The translations under genes were made by a program, and so were the position numbers. From an uncultured Bacilli bacterium (GTDB taxonomy: Bacteria > Bacillota_I > Bacilli_A > RF39 > UBA660): a DNA stretch of 34,218 nucleotides. Where the stretch lies: contig CALVIU010000013.1 of the NCBI GenBank assembly GCA_944331835.1, positions 1 through 34,218 of the forward strand, given 5' to 3'. This document shows, in pieces, positions 9,869 through 20,419 of the stretch. Position 1 is the stretch's first letter. Each line of letters starts with the position of its first letter. The notes under the pieces were generated by a model. It worked only from the letters and a program-made list of their open reading frames with translations. It was not told the DNA's origin and made no database searches.

Positions 9869-12781
<2,913 letters not shown>

Positions 12782-12808
12782 TATGTTACTCGAGGAGGGT
12801 GAATATTT

Positions 12809-13303
12809 TTGAATAAGTTAAAAGAAATATGGGGGAAGAATAAGGTTTTAATCGTTTTAGGAATAATCCTTATTATCTGTTTTATTGCTATTTTAATTGT
12901 AACTTTCTCATTCTTTTTCGGAGGAAGTGAATCAGTTTATGGTGATAGATTAGATGGTATTGAAAATTATCCTATTGAAGATTCTTTCATCGATGAATAT
13001 ATTGCTAATTTAGAAAGTGATGAAATGATTAATTCTGCAACTTTTGATACAAAAGGAAGAATTATTTATGTTACTATCGATTTTGTTGGGGATACTTCTT
13101 TAGTTGAAGCCCAAAGTAAAGCAGCAGCATCCTTAGAACAATTTAGTGAAGAAACATTATCATATTATGATATTAACTTTACTCTTATAAGTGAATCTAC
13201 TGAAAATAGTGAAGGATTTACAATTATGGGTGCTCGTAATGTTGCAGGTTCAGGTCTAGTCTGGAATAACAACACACCTATAGAAAGTGAAGAAGAGTCA
13301 TAA
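12809..13303 (+). CDS. Small membrane-anchored protein of unknown function
   Basis: A 164-residue protein starting at a TTG codon. The strong ribosome site GAGGAGGGTG (12792-12801) eight bases upstream fixes that start, and no ATG or GTG in frame fits. It has one membrane helix (about 13-38) with a basic flank, then an acidic extracytoplasmic domain of about 120 residues with an alternating beta pattern and an acidic C-terminus (ESEEES). I do not recognise the family. Its stop shares bases with the next start (TAATG), so it is translationally coupled to the sensor-like GGDEF protein. In B. subtilis ligA is followed by a lipoprotein gene (camS/yerH), but this protein lacks a lipobox and is much shorter, so it is not obviously that protein. 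Confidence 0.6.
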   Translation: MNKLKEIWGKNKVLIVLGIILIICFIAILIVTFSFFFGGSESVYGDRLDGIENYPIEDSFIDEYIANLESDEMINSATFDTKGRIIYVTIDFVGDTSLVEAQSKAAASLEQFSEETLSYYDINFTLISESTENSEGFTIMGARNVAGSGLVWNNNTPIESEEES

Positions 13304-15327
13304 TGAAAAAAAAGAGAAGTTTAATAATAATTGTGGTTAGTGTAATTGCTGTTATTGCCATTTGTATTGGTTTATATTTTCTTTTAAGTGACGAAAATAA
13401 ATTAACAGTTGCTGAAAGAAACTGGATTAATGAAAACATTAATACTATTCAAAATATAAATGTTATTAATAATGCTAATGTTTTTGGTAAAAATGGTGAA
13501 GGTGTCTTCTACGATTTTATTTCTTCTTTTGAAGAAGAATATGGAATGACTACTAATGCTATAACTTTTAACAGTGGTAATAATCCATCTGGTCTAACAT
13601 TAGGTTCAAAAACTAGTGTTAGTGATTCAGATATTGTATTTTATGAAGATCATTATGTTTTAGTAAGTAAAACTGGAGAAAAGATTTCTGAAGCAGAAGA
13701 TTTATCAGGAAGAACAATAGGTATTCTTAATAGTGATTTAAGTTATGTATCAAAGTATGTTAACAATGTAACAAATGTTAGTTTTACCCAATTTGAATCT
13801 ACTGAAGAATTATTTAAAGCCTTAGATGAAGATTTAAATTTTGTAGTAGTTCCTTTATTACAATATCTAAATACAATTTTAAGTAATGATTATAATATAG
13901 TTTATCATTTCAGTGATATTAAAGTTTATTATACTTTGCAAACTAATGATTCAACTCTTAGTAGTGTTTTAAAGAAATTTTATGCTAAATGGCAAGATAA
14001 TTTTGAAGAATCTTACAACAGAGCATTATTTGATACATTTACAACATCTTTGAATATAAGTGATACTGAAATTGATTCTCTTCAAAGTGTTACCTATAAT
14101 TATGGTTTTGTCAATGCTTCTCCATATGAGGTAATAACTGGTGGTAAATATGGCGGAATAGTTGCTGTTTATCTAAGTAAATTTAGTGACTTCGCTGGTG
14201 TTGAATTCAATTTTGAAAGATACAAAAATTACAATAGATTTACTAATGCTGTTGCTAGTGGTGACATCGATTTATATTTTAATTACTACAATTTTACTGA
14301 TGATTTCAATCAAACTAGTGGTTTAAATATCGAATATGTTGTAGCAGCCCGTCGTGATAATTTTGAAGTAATAAAATCAGTTAATTCCCTTATTGGTAAA
14401 ACTGTCTACGTTGGGGAAAATAGTAAAATATATGATTATATTAAAAATATTTCAGGCATAAATATCGAAACATTTTCTACAACTAATGATTTATTTAAAT
14501 TAAATAAACGTGATGTTTACATAGTTTTAGACAAATATACTTTTGATTACTATAGTGATAATCGTCTTGACAACTATACAGCTAGATATAGTGACTACAT
14601 TGATTCTGTTTATACCTTTAAAGTTCGTACTGACAGTGCTTTATATCGTTTATTAGATAAATATATTAGTGTTTTAGATGAAAATACCATTATTTTTGAA
14701 GGCTTAGATAATCATTATGAAACTATAAAAAGTGGTAGAGTAATAACCAAGATTGCTGAATATATTTTATATATTGTAATTATTGCTATCATTATTGCTT
14801 TAATAGTAATTAAAAAGAGTAAAAAAATAACTATTGCTCGTAAAATTAAAAAAGAAGATAAAATGAAATTTATTGATCAACTAACTTCACTTAAGAATCG
14901 TAATTTCTTGAATGAAAACATTGAAACATGGAATAATAATACTATCTATCCTCAAACAATTGTGGTAGTTGATTTAAATAAGATTCAAGAAATCAATGAC
15001 TTATATGGTTATAATGAAGGCGATAGGCAAATAAAAGCCGCAGCCAATATTTTAGTTAAAACACAATTAGATAATAGTGAAATCCTGCGTACTGATGGTA
15101 ATGAATTTGTTATTTATTTAGTAGGATATAGTCAAAAACAAATAAGTAATTATATTCATAAATTAAATAAAGAAATAAAGAAACTGCCATATGAACATGG
15201 TGCTGAATTTGGTTATAGTATGATATTAGATGATATTAAAACAATCGAAGATGCCTTAAATGAAGCAGTTGAAGATATGAAGAAACAAAAAGAAGCGGGG
15301 AAAAATGAAAAAGAAACTAAAAGGTGA
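13303..15327 (+). CDS. Double solute-binding-domain membrane sensor with degenerate GGDEF domain
   Basis: A 674-residue protein with an N-terminal membrane helix (about 5-27). About 450 extracytoplasmic residues follow and look like two tandem bacterial solute-binding folds: SGRTIGILNSD near 139-149 and a second GKTVYVGENSKIYDY near 364. A second membrane helix (about 484-503) leads to a cytoplasmic GGDEF domain (about 520-650) starting FIDQLTSLKNRNFL. The catalytic loop reads RTDGNEF: the GGDEF motif is DGNEF at 598-602, with the first Gly replaced by Asp and the catalytic Asp by Asn. No RxxD inhibitory site is seen. By family knowledge it is probably not an active diguanylate cyclase, but may bind nucleotide or signal by conformation. 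It overlaps the next gene by 23 bases. Confidence 0.82.
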   Translation: MKKKRSLIIIVVSVIAVIAICIGLYFLLSDENKLTVAERNWINENINTIQNINVINNANVFGKNGEGVFYDFISSFEEEYGMTTNAITFNSGNNPSGLTLGSKTSVSDSDIVFYEDHYVLVSKTGEKISEAEDLSGRTIGILNSDLSYVSKYVNNVTNVSFTQFESTEELFKALDEDLNFVVVPLLQYLNTILSNDYNIVYHFSDIKVYYTLQTNDSTLSSVLKKFYAKWQDNFEESYNRALFDTFTTSLNISDTEIDSLQSVTYNYGFVNASPYEVITGGKYGGIVAVYLSKFSDFAGVEFNFERYKNYNRFTNAVASGDIDLYFNYYNFTDDFNQTSGLNIEYVVAARRDNFEVIKSVNSLIGKTVYVGENSKIYDYIKNISGINIETFSTTNDLFKLNKRDVYIVLDKYTFDYYSDNRLDNYTARYSDYIDSVYTFKVRTDSALYRLLDKYISVLDENTIIFEGLDNHYETIKSGRVITKIAEYILYIVIIAIIIALIVIKKSKKITIARKIKKEDKMKFIDQLTSLKNRNFLNENIETWNNNTIYPQTIVVVDLNKIQEINDLYGYNEGDRQIKAAANILVKTQLDNSEILRTDGNEFVIYLVGYSQKQISNYIHKLNKEIKKLPYEHGAEFGYSMILDDIKTIEDALNEAVEDMKKQKEAGKNEKETKR

Positions 15328-16165
15328 GTTAAAGGAATTCTTTGATAATTTTATTAAAGTTCTAAAAAGACCAGATATGGCTATTTTGCCTGGGCAATTA
15401 GCCTTTTTCTTCGTTTTAGCAATAGTTCCCACAATAACCCTTATTAGTTATGGAGCAACTGCTCTGAATTTATCCACTGATGTTATTTTTGATTTTTTAT
15501 CAAATGCTTTTTCTAAAGATATTGCAGCTCTTTTACTTAATGTTCCTCAAACAGATAATATATCAGGTTTAGGTTTCTTTATTGTTGTCCTTGTAGGATA
15601 CATTACTGCTTCAAATGGACCAGCATCAATTATTGTTACTTCCAATACTATTTATGGCGAAGAACAATCAGGATTCTTAAAAAGAAGATTAAAAGCTCTA
15701 ATTATGACATTTTTCTTAGTATTACTTTTCATATTTATGTTAGTAGTCCCTGTATTTGGAAATAAAATAGTTGAGCTATTTCAATTCGTCGATTTAAATA
15801 GTTCTATAACTGAAAAAGTAACAATGATTATAACTATTTTACAAGGTCCTATTACTTGGTTAATTATGTATTTCTTTATTAAAATACTATATACCATTGC
15901 CCCAAATAAAAAAGTTAAAAGCAAAAGTGTAGGATATGGGGCAATATTCACCAGCCTTGCTTGGATAATAATTACTTATATTTATTCGTATTATATTAAC
16001 AATATTGCTTATTATGCTACATTTTATGGCAGTTTAGCCAATATTGTCATACTTATGATTTGGATTTATTTATTGGCTTATGCTTTTACTATCGGTATGG
16101 CTCTAAATTATCGTAAAGAGGAAGTAGAATTAGAAAAAACTGGTACTATAAAAGTCCAAGAATAG
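15305..16165 (+). CDS. YihY/BrkB family inner-membrane protein
   Basis: A 286-residue polytopic protein with about six membrane helices, starting LPGQLAFFFVLAIVPT near residues 24-39, a hallmark of YihY/BrkB (once misnamed RNase BN). The conserved loop LNYRKEE follows the last helix near 265-271. The function is unproven; members have been proposed to be envelope transporters. The start lies 23 bases inside the 3' end of the GGDEF gene, with GAAGCGGGG as a weak ribosome site, so translation is presumably coupled. A terminator follows. Confidence 0.88.
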   Translation: MKKKLKGELKEFFDNFIKVLKRPDMAILPGQLAFFFVLAIVPTITLISYGATALNLSTDVIFDFLSNAFSKDIAALLLNVPQTDNISGLGFFIVVLVGYITASNGPASIIVTSNTIYGEEQSGFLKRRLKALIMTFFLVLLFIFMLVVPVFGNKIVELFQFVDLNSSITEKVTMIITILQGPITWLIMYFFIKILYTIAPNKKVKSKSVGYGAIFTSLAWIIITYIYSYYINNIAYYATFYGSLANIVILMIWIYLLAYAFTIGMALNYRKEEVELEKTGTIKVQE

Positions 16166-16173
16166 ATAATAAT

Positions 16174-16219
16174 AAGGATATGTACAACAGGTATTACTTA
16201 TGTACATGATTCCTTTTTT
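16174..16219 (+). terminator. Imperfect intrinsic terminator after yihY
   Basis: ATGTACA (16180-16186) pairs with TGTACAT (16201-16207). A lower AAGGA/TCCTT helix is separated by a small bulge, then a six-base T-run ends at 16219. Confidence 0.65.
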
Positions 16220-16270
16220 CGATATCAATCTAGTATTAGTTTACTAACGATATTGAAAAGTAATATCTTG

Positions 16271-16299
16271 AAGTTCCCGTTTGGGAACTTTGTTTTTTT
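16271..16299 (+). terminator. Strong intrinsic terminator
   Basis: AAGTTCCC (16271-16278) pairs perfectly with GGGAACTT (16283-16290) around a GTTT loop and is followed by a T-run to 16299. It is the second terminator within 100 bases and ends right before the 12-bp repeats. The purpose of a second terminator with no gene between is unclear; the 50 bases between the two hold only weak inverted repeats. Confidence 0.85.
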
Positions 16300-16301
16300 G
16301 C

Positions 16302-16337
16302 ACCATACAAGAAACCATACAAGAAACCATACAAGAT
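16302..16337 (+). repeat. Three tandem 12-bp direct repeats upstream of the LCP promoter
   Basis: ACCATACAAGAA occurs at 16302-16313 and 16314-16325, and as ACCATACAAGAT at 16326-16337, with no spacer. The array ends two bases before the -35 hexamer of the next promoter, where an activator or RNA polymerase alpha subunit would contact DNA. Confidence 0.9.
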
Positions 16338-16339
16338 AA

Positions 16340-16368
16340 TTGCTTATTTTTCGAATGAAGTGTATAAT
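16340..16368 (+). promoter_or_regulatory. Sigma-A promoter for the LCP gene
   Basis: TTGCTT (16340-16345) and a perfect TATAAT (16363-16368) are separated by 17 bases. The -35 is weak, compatible with an activated promoter. The leader is about 90 bases. Confidence 0.7.
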
Positions 16369-16412
16369 ATTTGTTATAAAAATAGAATATAGATAATAAT
16401 TGTGAACAATAG

Positions 16413-16432
16413 ACAAATAAATTCTTATTTGT
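16413..16432 (+). promoter_or_regulatory. Leader hairpin upstream of the LCP gene
   Basis: ACAAATAA (16413-16420) and TTATTTGT (16425-16432) form an 8-bp AT-rich stem with an ATTC loop in the 5' leader. There is no T-run, so it is not a terminator. A role in mRNA stability is possible but unproven. Confidence 0.35.
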
Positions 16433-16463
16433 TAAAATTGACATACAAGGAGTAGTAAAAAAC

Positions 16464-17888
16464 ATGAGTAAAAATAAAAAGCATAATAAGATGAGTTTTG
16501 GAAAATACTTAAGCATATTTTTATTAATTGTAAGTGTACTTGTTTTAGTGTTAGTTTATTTTATTAATGTATTACCATTAGAATACTTTATAGTATTAGT
16601 TATATTAGTTCTTATTACAGATTTATTTGCGATAATGCTTTTGCTATCAAAAGGGCGTATCCGTAATGTAATAGGTATTCTTCTAACTATTATATTATTA
16701 ATCCTGATGATTTTTGGGATAACTTATGAATTAAATACTCTTGATTTTTTAAAGCAATTTGGTTTTAATAGTTATAAAACTGAAAATTATAATGTTATAG
16801 TTTTAGATAGCAGTGAGTATGATGAATTAGAAGATTTAAATGACCTTTCTATTGCTCATTTAGATTTGGATACTCATAAAGGCTTGCAAAATGCTGTTGC
16901 TGACATAAAAAAAGAAATTGATTTTACATCATTAGTTGGAGAAGATATCAGTGATTTAACAGAAATGCTTGAGTCTGATGAAACATCAGCCATTATTTTA
17001 GAATCAGCTCAACTTAGTATTATCGAAGAAGAAAATAAAGAATTTTATGATAGTATTCGCATTATCTGGAGTACAGATGTTGAAATTGAAATTGCTAAAA
17101 TCGGCGAATCAGTTGATGTAACCAAAGATTCATTTAATATACTAATATCAGGTATAGATACATATGGATCAATTACTAAAGTTTCAAGAAGTGATGTTAA
17201 TATTTTAGTTACAGTTAATCCTAGTACTCATAGTATTTTACTAACTAGTATTCCTCGTGACTATTATGTATTACTTCCAGAATTTAATGAATATGATAAA
17301 CTTACCCATGCTGGTATTTATGGAATTGAAACATCTGTTAGTGCTGTTGAAAATTTGCTTGATACTACTATTAATTATTATATTAAAGTAAATTTCACAT
17401 CTTTGATTGATATTGTTGATGCTCTTGGAGGTATAACTGTTGAATCAAATTATGATTTTACGACCCAAGATGGCTATCATTTTACCAAAGGAACTAATGA
17501 ACTAAATGGTAAAGAAGCATTATCATTTGCTCGCGAAAGAGCATCATTTGCTGATGGGGATCGTATCCGTGGCCAAAATCAAGAATTAATTTTAGCATCA
17601 TTAATAAATAAAGCCATGAGTGCTAGTATTATTACCAATTATGTTGATTTATTAAATGCTTTAGATGATAAATTTGTAACTAATATAACGGATGAAGAAA
17701 TAACTGACTTTATTAAAAAACAAATTTCGGAAATGCCTTCTTGGAATATCAATGCAATTAGTTTAGATGGCTCTAATGCTTATGATTATACATATAGTTA
17801 TAAAAGTCAAAAATTATATGTTATGAAACCATATGAAGAATCAGTATTAAATGCTAAAGAACAAATAAATAATACTCTTTTACAGTAA
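16464..17888 (+). CDS. LytR-CpsA-Psr (LCP) family glycopolymer transferase
   Basis: A 474-residue protein with three N-terminal membrane helices (about 14-34, 38-62 and 67-87). An extracytoplasmic accessory domain follows (about 100-210), then the catalytic LCP domain (about 225-400). LCP signatures are RSDVNILVTVNP, LLTSIPRDYYV, the LDTTINYYIKVNF and LGGI blocks, and FARERASFADGDRIRGQNQ. The family transfers teichoic acid or capsule polymers from lipid carriers to peptidoglycan outside the cell. AAGGAG (16447-16452) lies 11 bases before the ATG. It is a single-gene unit with its own promoter, an upstream repeat array and a terminator overlapping the stop codon. The acceptor polymer is unknown. 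Confidence 0.92.
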   Translation: MSKNKKHNKMSFGKYLSIFLLIVSVLVLVLVYFINVLPLEYFIVLVILVLITDLFAIMLLLSKGRIRNVIGILLTIILLILMIFGITYELNTLDFLKQFGFNSYKTENYNVIVLDSSEYDELEDLNDLSIAHLDLDTHKGLQNAVADIKKEIDFTSLVGEDISDLTEMLESDETSAIILESAQLSIIEEENKEFYDSIRIIWSTDVEIEIAKIGESVDVTKDSFNILISGIDTYGSITKVSRSDVNILVTVNPSTHSILLTSIPRDYYVLLPEFNEYDKLTHAGIYGIETSVSAVENLLDTTINYYIKVNFTSLIDIVDALGGITVESNYDFTTQDGYHFTKGTNELNGKEALSFARERASFADGDRIRGQNQELILASLINKAMSASIITNYVDLLNALDDKFVTNITDEEITDFIKKQISEMPSWNINAISLDGSNAYDYTYSYKSQKLYVMKPYEESVLNAKEQINNTLLQ

Positions 17889-17916
17889 GAAGTGTCAAGT
17901 AAACACTTCTTTTTTT
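17887..17916 (+). terminator. Intrinsic terminator after the LCP gene
   Basis: AAGAAGTGT (17887-17895) pairs with ACACTTCTT (17903-17911), followed by a T-run to 17916. Confidence 0.88.
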
Positions 17917-17994
17917 GCCACAATTTATCTTTATTTGTCGAAGTTGTTTAAAACATAAATATTTTGCTCTATATTTAGTATGTAAGGTGATTAC

Positions 17995-18330
17995 ATGTTA
18001 AAAATGGACTTAGAATTTAATAAAGGAATACTCTTTGTTAGATTACGAGGTAAACTTCTTCGTAAAAATTGTTACAAGATAAACAATTATTTGAATCCAG
18101 TTTTAAAAAAACACAAAATAAAATATGTAGTTTATAACTTCTTCTTTTTAGAAGATATTGATTCATCAGGTATAGATGCGATATTAAATACCAAATATAT
18201 TGTTAAAAACAATAAAGGTAAAATAAGAATGTGCGAGATAAATAATAATATCAAAGAAAAAATAAAAAGAACAAGACTGGCTAGAATATCAAATGAACTA
18301 GCAGCCTTCAAGTTACTCGAGGTGGCATAA
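17995..18330 (+). CDS. spoIIAA: Anti-sigma factor antagonist SpoIIAA (STAS domain)
   Basis: A 111-residue single STAS domain, the usual size. In sporulating Bacillota, unphosphorylated SpoIIAA binds the anti-sigma kinase SpoIIAB and frees sigma-F in the forespore. The phospho-acceptor motif DSSG is intact at 56-59, with Ser58 at the same number as in B. subtilis SpoIIAA. The N-terminal beta strand reads LFVRLRGKL, where the usual GELD is changed. AAGGTGA four bases upstream favours this ATG over the one nine bases later. Its stop overlaps the sigma factor start (TAATG); the spoIIAB gene expected between them is absent. No classical sigma-H promoter could be recognised upstream. Confidence 0.85.
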   Translation: MLKMDLEFNKGILFVRLRGKLLRKNCYKINNYLNPVLKKHKIKYVVYNFFFLEDIDSSGIDAILNTKYIVKNNKGKIRMCEINNNIKEKIKRTRLARISNELAAFKLLEVA

Positions 18331-18980
18331 TGGATAATGTTTTAGAAAGTGTAATTAAAAGTAGTGCAGGTCTTATTTGGAAAATATCAAAAATGTTTTA
18401 TGGCGTAGAAAAGGCTGATTTGTATCAAGCAGGAGTTCTCGGAGTAATAAAAGCCTATAATAATTATCAAAGTGATGGCGATACTAAGTTTAGTACATAT
18501 GCTTATAAATATATTTATGGTGAAATGTATGCAGTTGCTTCTTCTAAAAGTATAAAGGTAAGTAAAGATATTTTAAAACTTAGTAAAATGATTGAGCATG
18601 GACGCAATATCCTGGCTCAAAAATTGTTACGTACCCCATCAAATAGTGAACTAGCGGCATTCCTAGAAATAGAAGAAGAAAAAATAGAGCAAGCTCTTTT
18701 ATGTGCAAGTAGTATACTTTCAATTGACAATGAAAGTGATGATGAAAGAAGTTTACATGAAACTATTGCTCTTGAAGAAGCCGTTACTCAAGATGAAAAA
18801 ATGTTATTGAGTGAATCACTTGATACTTTAAATTCTTTAGAAAAAGATATTATAAGTGCTCGTTATTATGAAGATTTAACGCAAAGTGAAACTGCTAGAA
18901 AATTAGGCATTACTCAAGTTATGGTATCTCGTTATGAAAGTAAAAGTTTAGCCAAAATGCGGGAATTTATGTATATGTAA
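18330..18980 (+). CDS. sigF: RNA polymerase sigma factor, sigma-F type
   Basis: A 216-residue sigma factor of the sigma-70 group 3 (F/G/B) class. Region 2 reads KADLYQAGVLGVIKAYNNY and FSTYAYKYIYGEM (about 29-72). Region 3 includes RTPSNSELAAFLEIEEE (about 101-117). Region 4 is DIISARYYEDLTQSETARKLG followed by ITQVMVSRYESKSLAKM, with a helix-turn-helix at about 184-207. It is about 40 residues shorter than B. subtilis SigF, missing most of the N-terminal extension. The assignment to F rather than G rests on position: directly after spoIIAA and before spoVA genes. It is translationally coupled to spoIIAA. Confidence 0.85.
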   Translation: MDNVLESVIKSSAGLIWKISKMFYGVEKADLYQAGVLGVIKAYNNYQSDGDTKFSTYAYKYIYGEMYAVASSKSIKVSKDILKLSKMIEHGRNILAQKLLRTPSNSELAAFLEIEEEKIEQALLCASSILSIDNESDDERSLHETIALEEAVTQDEKMLLSESLDTLNSLEKDIISARYYEDLTQSETARKLGITQVMVSRYESKSLAKMREFMYM

Positions 18981-18987
18981 TTATTTT

Positions 18988-19010
18988 CCTAACATACTAA
19001 TGTTAGGTGA
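18988..19010 (+). promoter_or_regulatory. Hairpin occluding the spoVAC ribosome binding site
   Basis: CCTAACAT (18988-18995) pairs perfectly with ATGTTAGG (19000-19007) around an ACTA loop. The 3' arm contains the first three bases of the AGGTGA ribosome site (19005-19010) of spoVAC. The stem begins seven bases after the sigF stop, so a ribosome finishing sigF would be expected to open it. There is no T-run, so it is not a terminator. Confidence 0.6.
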
Positions 19011-19014
19011 TCTT

Positions 19015-19452
19015 ATGAATAAAGAAGAATATAAGAAAATGGTAGAAAAGCATACTCCTAAAGAACCTCGTTTAAGAAATATTGGAGTTGCTTTTTTAGT
19101 GGGAGGTTTTATTGGTTTTATCGGCGAGTTTCTAATATTTATGTTAACTGAATCTTTTGGTATGTCTCAAAGTGTTGCTGGCATTTATACTTGCCTTATT
19201 ATTATTGGTGGTGCCAGTTTACTTACAGCTTTTGGTTTCTTCGATAATTGGGTAACTAAATGTAAGTGTGGACTAATAATTCCCACAACTGGTTTTGCCC
19301 ATAGTGTAACTAGTAGTGCTCTTGATTATAAAAAAGATGGACTAATAACGGGACTGGGATCTAACTTTTTTAAACTAGCGGGCTCTGTAATTTTATATGG
19401 TGTTATTTCAGCATTTATATTAGTGATTGTGCGGGTGGTTATCGGTGGCTAG
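19015..19452 (+). CDS. spoVAC: Stage V sporulation protein SpoVAC
   Basis: A 145-residue membrane protein with about four hydrophobic helices. SpoVAC is part of the SpoVA channel that moves calcium-dipicolinic acid into the forespore and out at germination; it acts in the spore inner membrane. The family pattern is visible: the LRNIGVAFLVGGFIG start, the GIYTCLIIIGGASLLTAFG segment, and the IIPTTGFAHSVTSSALDYKK and GLGSNFFKLAGSVI blocks. The ATG at 19015 is chosen over the in-frame ATG at 19000 because AGGTGA (19005-19010) lies between them and lines up as in spoIIAA. It overlaps spoVAD by eight bases. Confidence 0.93.
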   Translation: MNKEEYKKMVEKHTPKEPRLRNIGVAFLVGGFIGFIGEFLIFMLTESFGMSQSVAGIYTCLIIIGGASLLTAFGFFDNWVTKCKCGLIIPTTGFAHSVTSSALDYKKDGLITGLGSNFFKLAGSVILYGVISAFILVIVRVVIGG

Positions 19453-20419
19453 TACAAAATATAAAAATGTTTATTTGAGTGATTTTGTTACTTTAGTAGG
19501 ACCTCTCGAAAGAGAAAGTCATTTAAAAAAGTATAATTTAGTAATGAATGACTATTATTATGGCGAAAAAACCTTTGAACAAGCCGAAATAAAAATGCAA
19601 AAATCTGTAATTGATCGCATTCTTGAACAAAATTGTTTGAAAAATTCGGATGTTTCATTGCTAGTAGGAGGAGATTTAACTAATCAAATTGCTATTACTA
19701 GTTATAGTGCTAAAAATTTCAATTTTCCTTTTTTAGGAGTATATTCAGCATGTGCCACATTTGTAGAAAGTTTAATTGTTGCTAGCAACTTTGTTGAATA
19801 TTCTGGTTTTAAAAAAGTTATCGGAGTTACAAGTTCTCATAATTTAACTGCTGAAAAGCAATTCCGTTATCCAATTGAATATGGTGCACCTAGACCGCAC
19901 ACTGCTACATTTACTACTACTGGTGCTATTGCTACTCTTATAAGTAAGAAACCAAGTAAGATAAAAATAGAGTCATCGACGATTGGTACTCCAGTTGATA
20001 TGGGAATAAGTGATGCTAATAATATGGGAGCAGTAATGGCTCCGGCGGCTGCATCAACTCTTATGGCTCATTTGACGGAATTAAAAAGAGATGTTTCTTA
20101 TTATGATTTAATACTTACTGGTGATTTAGGTTGTGTTGGGGCTAAGATTTTAGAAGATTATTTAGCAACTAATTATAATATTAAGATGAAAAAATATTTA
20201 GATGCCGGTTGTGAACTATTTTTAAGTAGTCAAGAAACATATGCCGGAGGTAGTGGACCAGCCTGTCTTCCTTTAGTTTTGTTTAATAAAATTTTAACTA
20301 CTAAAAAATATAAAAAGATTTTAATAATTGCTACCGGAGCATTACATTCAGTTGCCTTAGTTAATCAATCTAAGCCAATACCAGCCATTGCTCATGCTCT
20401 TAGTTTGGAGGTGGAATAG
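19445..20419 (+). CDS. spoVAD: Stage V sporulation protein SpoVAD
   Basis: A 324-residue thiolase-fold protein that binds dipicolinic acid and sits on the spore inner membrane as part of the SpoVA complex. Family features are FVTLVGPLERESHLKKY at the start, the GVYSACATFVESL block with the thiolase-type Cys, GAPRPHTATFTTTGA, the LTGDLGCVGAKIL segment, and CELFLSSQETYAGGSGPACL. The GTG at 19445 is chosen over an in-frame TTG at 19427 because GGGTGG (19433-19438) is properly spaced before it. It overlaps spoVAC and abuts spoVAE with no gap. Confidence 0.93.
   Translation: MASTKYKNVYLSDFVTLVGPLERESHLKKYNLVMNDYYYGEKTFEQAEIKMQKSVIDRILEQNCLKNSDVSLLVGGDLTNQIAITSYSAKNFNFPFLGVYSACATFVESLIVASNFVEYSGFKKVIGVTSSHNLTAEKQFRYPIEYGAPRPHTATFTTTGAIATLISKKPSKIKIESSTIGTPVDMGISDANNMGAVMAPAAASTLMAHLTELKRDVSYYDLILTGDLGCVGAKILEDYLATNYNIKMKKYLDAGCELFLSSQETYAGGSGPACLPLVLFNKILTTKKYKKILIIATGALHSVALVNQSKPIPAIAHALSLEVE

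Noticed and set aside
16302..16337. A miniature CRISPR array
   Set aside because: The units are 12 bases, directly adjacent with no spacers, and no cas gene is present.
16225..16516. Minus-strand open frames of 63 and 90 codons over the 12-bp repeats
   Set aside because: Their repeated SCMV text is simply the reverse reading of the tandem repeats, they cross a strong terminator and have no ribosome site.
17917..17994. A sigma-H, sigma-F or sigma-G promoter before spoIIAA
   Set aside because: I looked for the consensus elements and found no convincing pair; TTGTTT and TATATT exist but are 20 bases apart.
19000..19014. An upstream ATG for spoVAC adding five residues
   Set aside because: This ATG lies inside the hairpin and upstream of the AGGTGA site, which fits the ATG at 19015.
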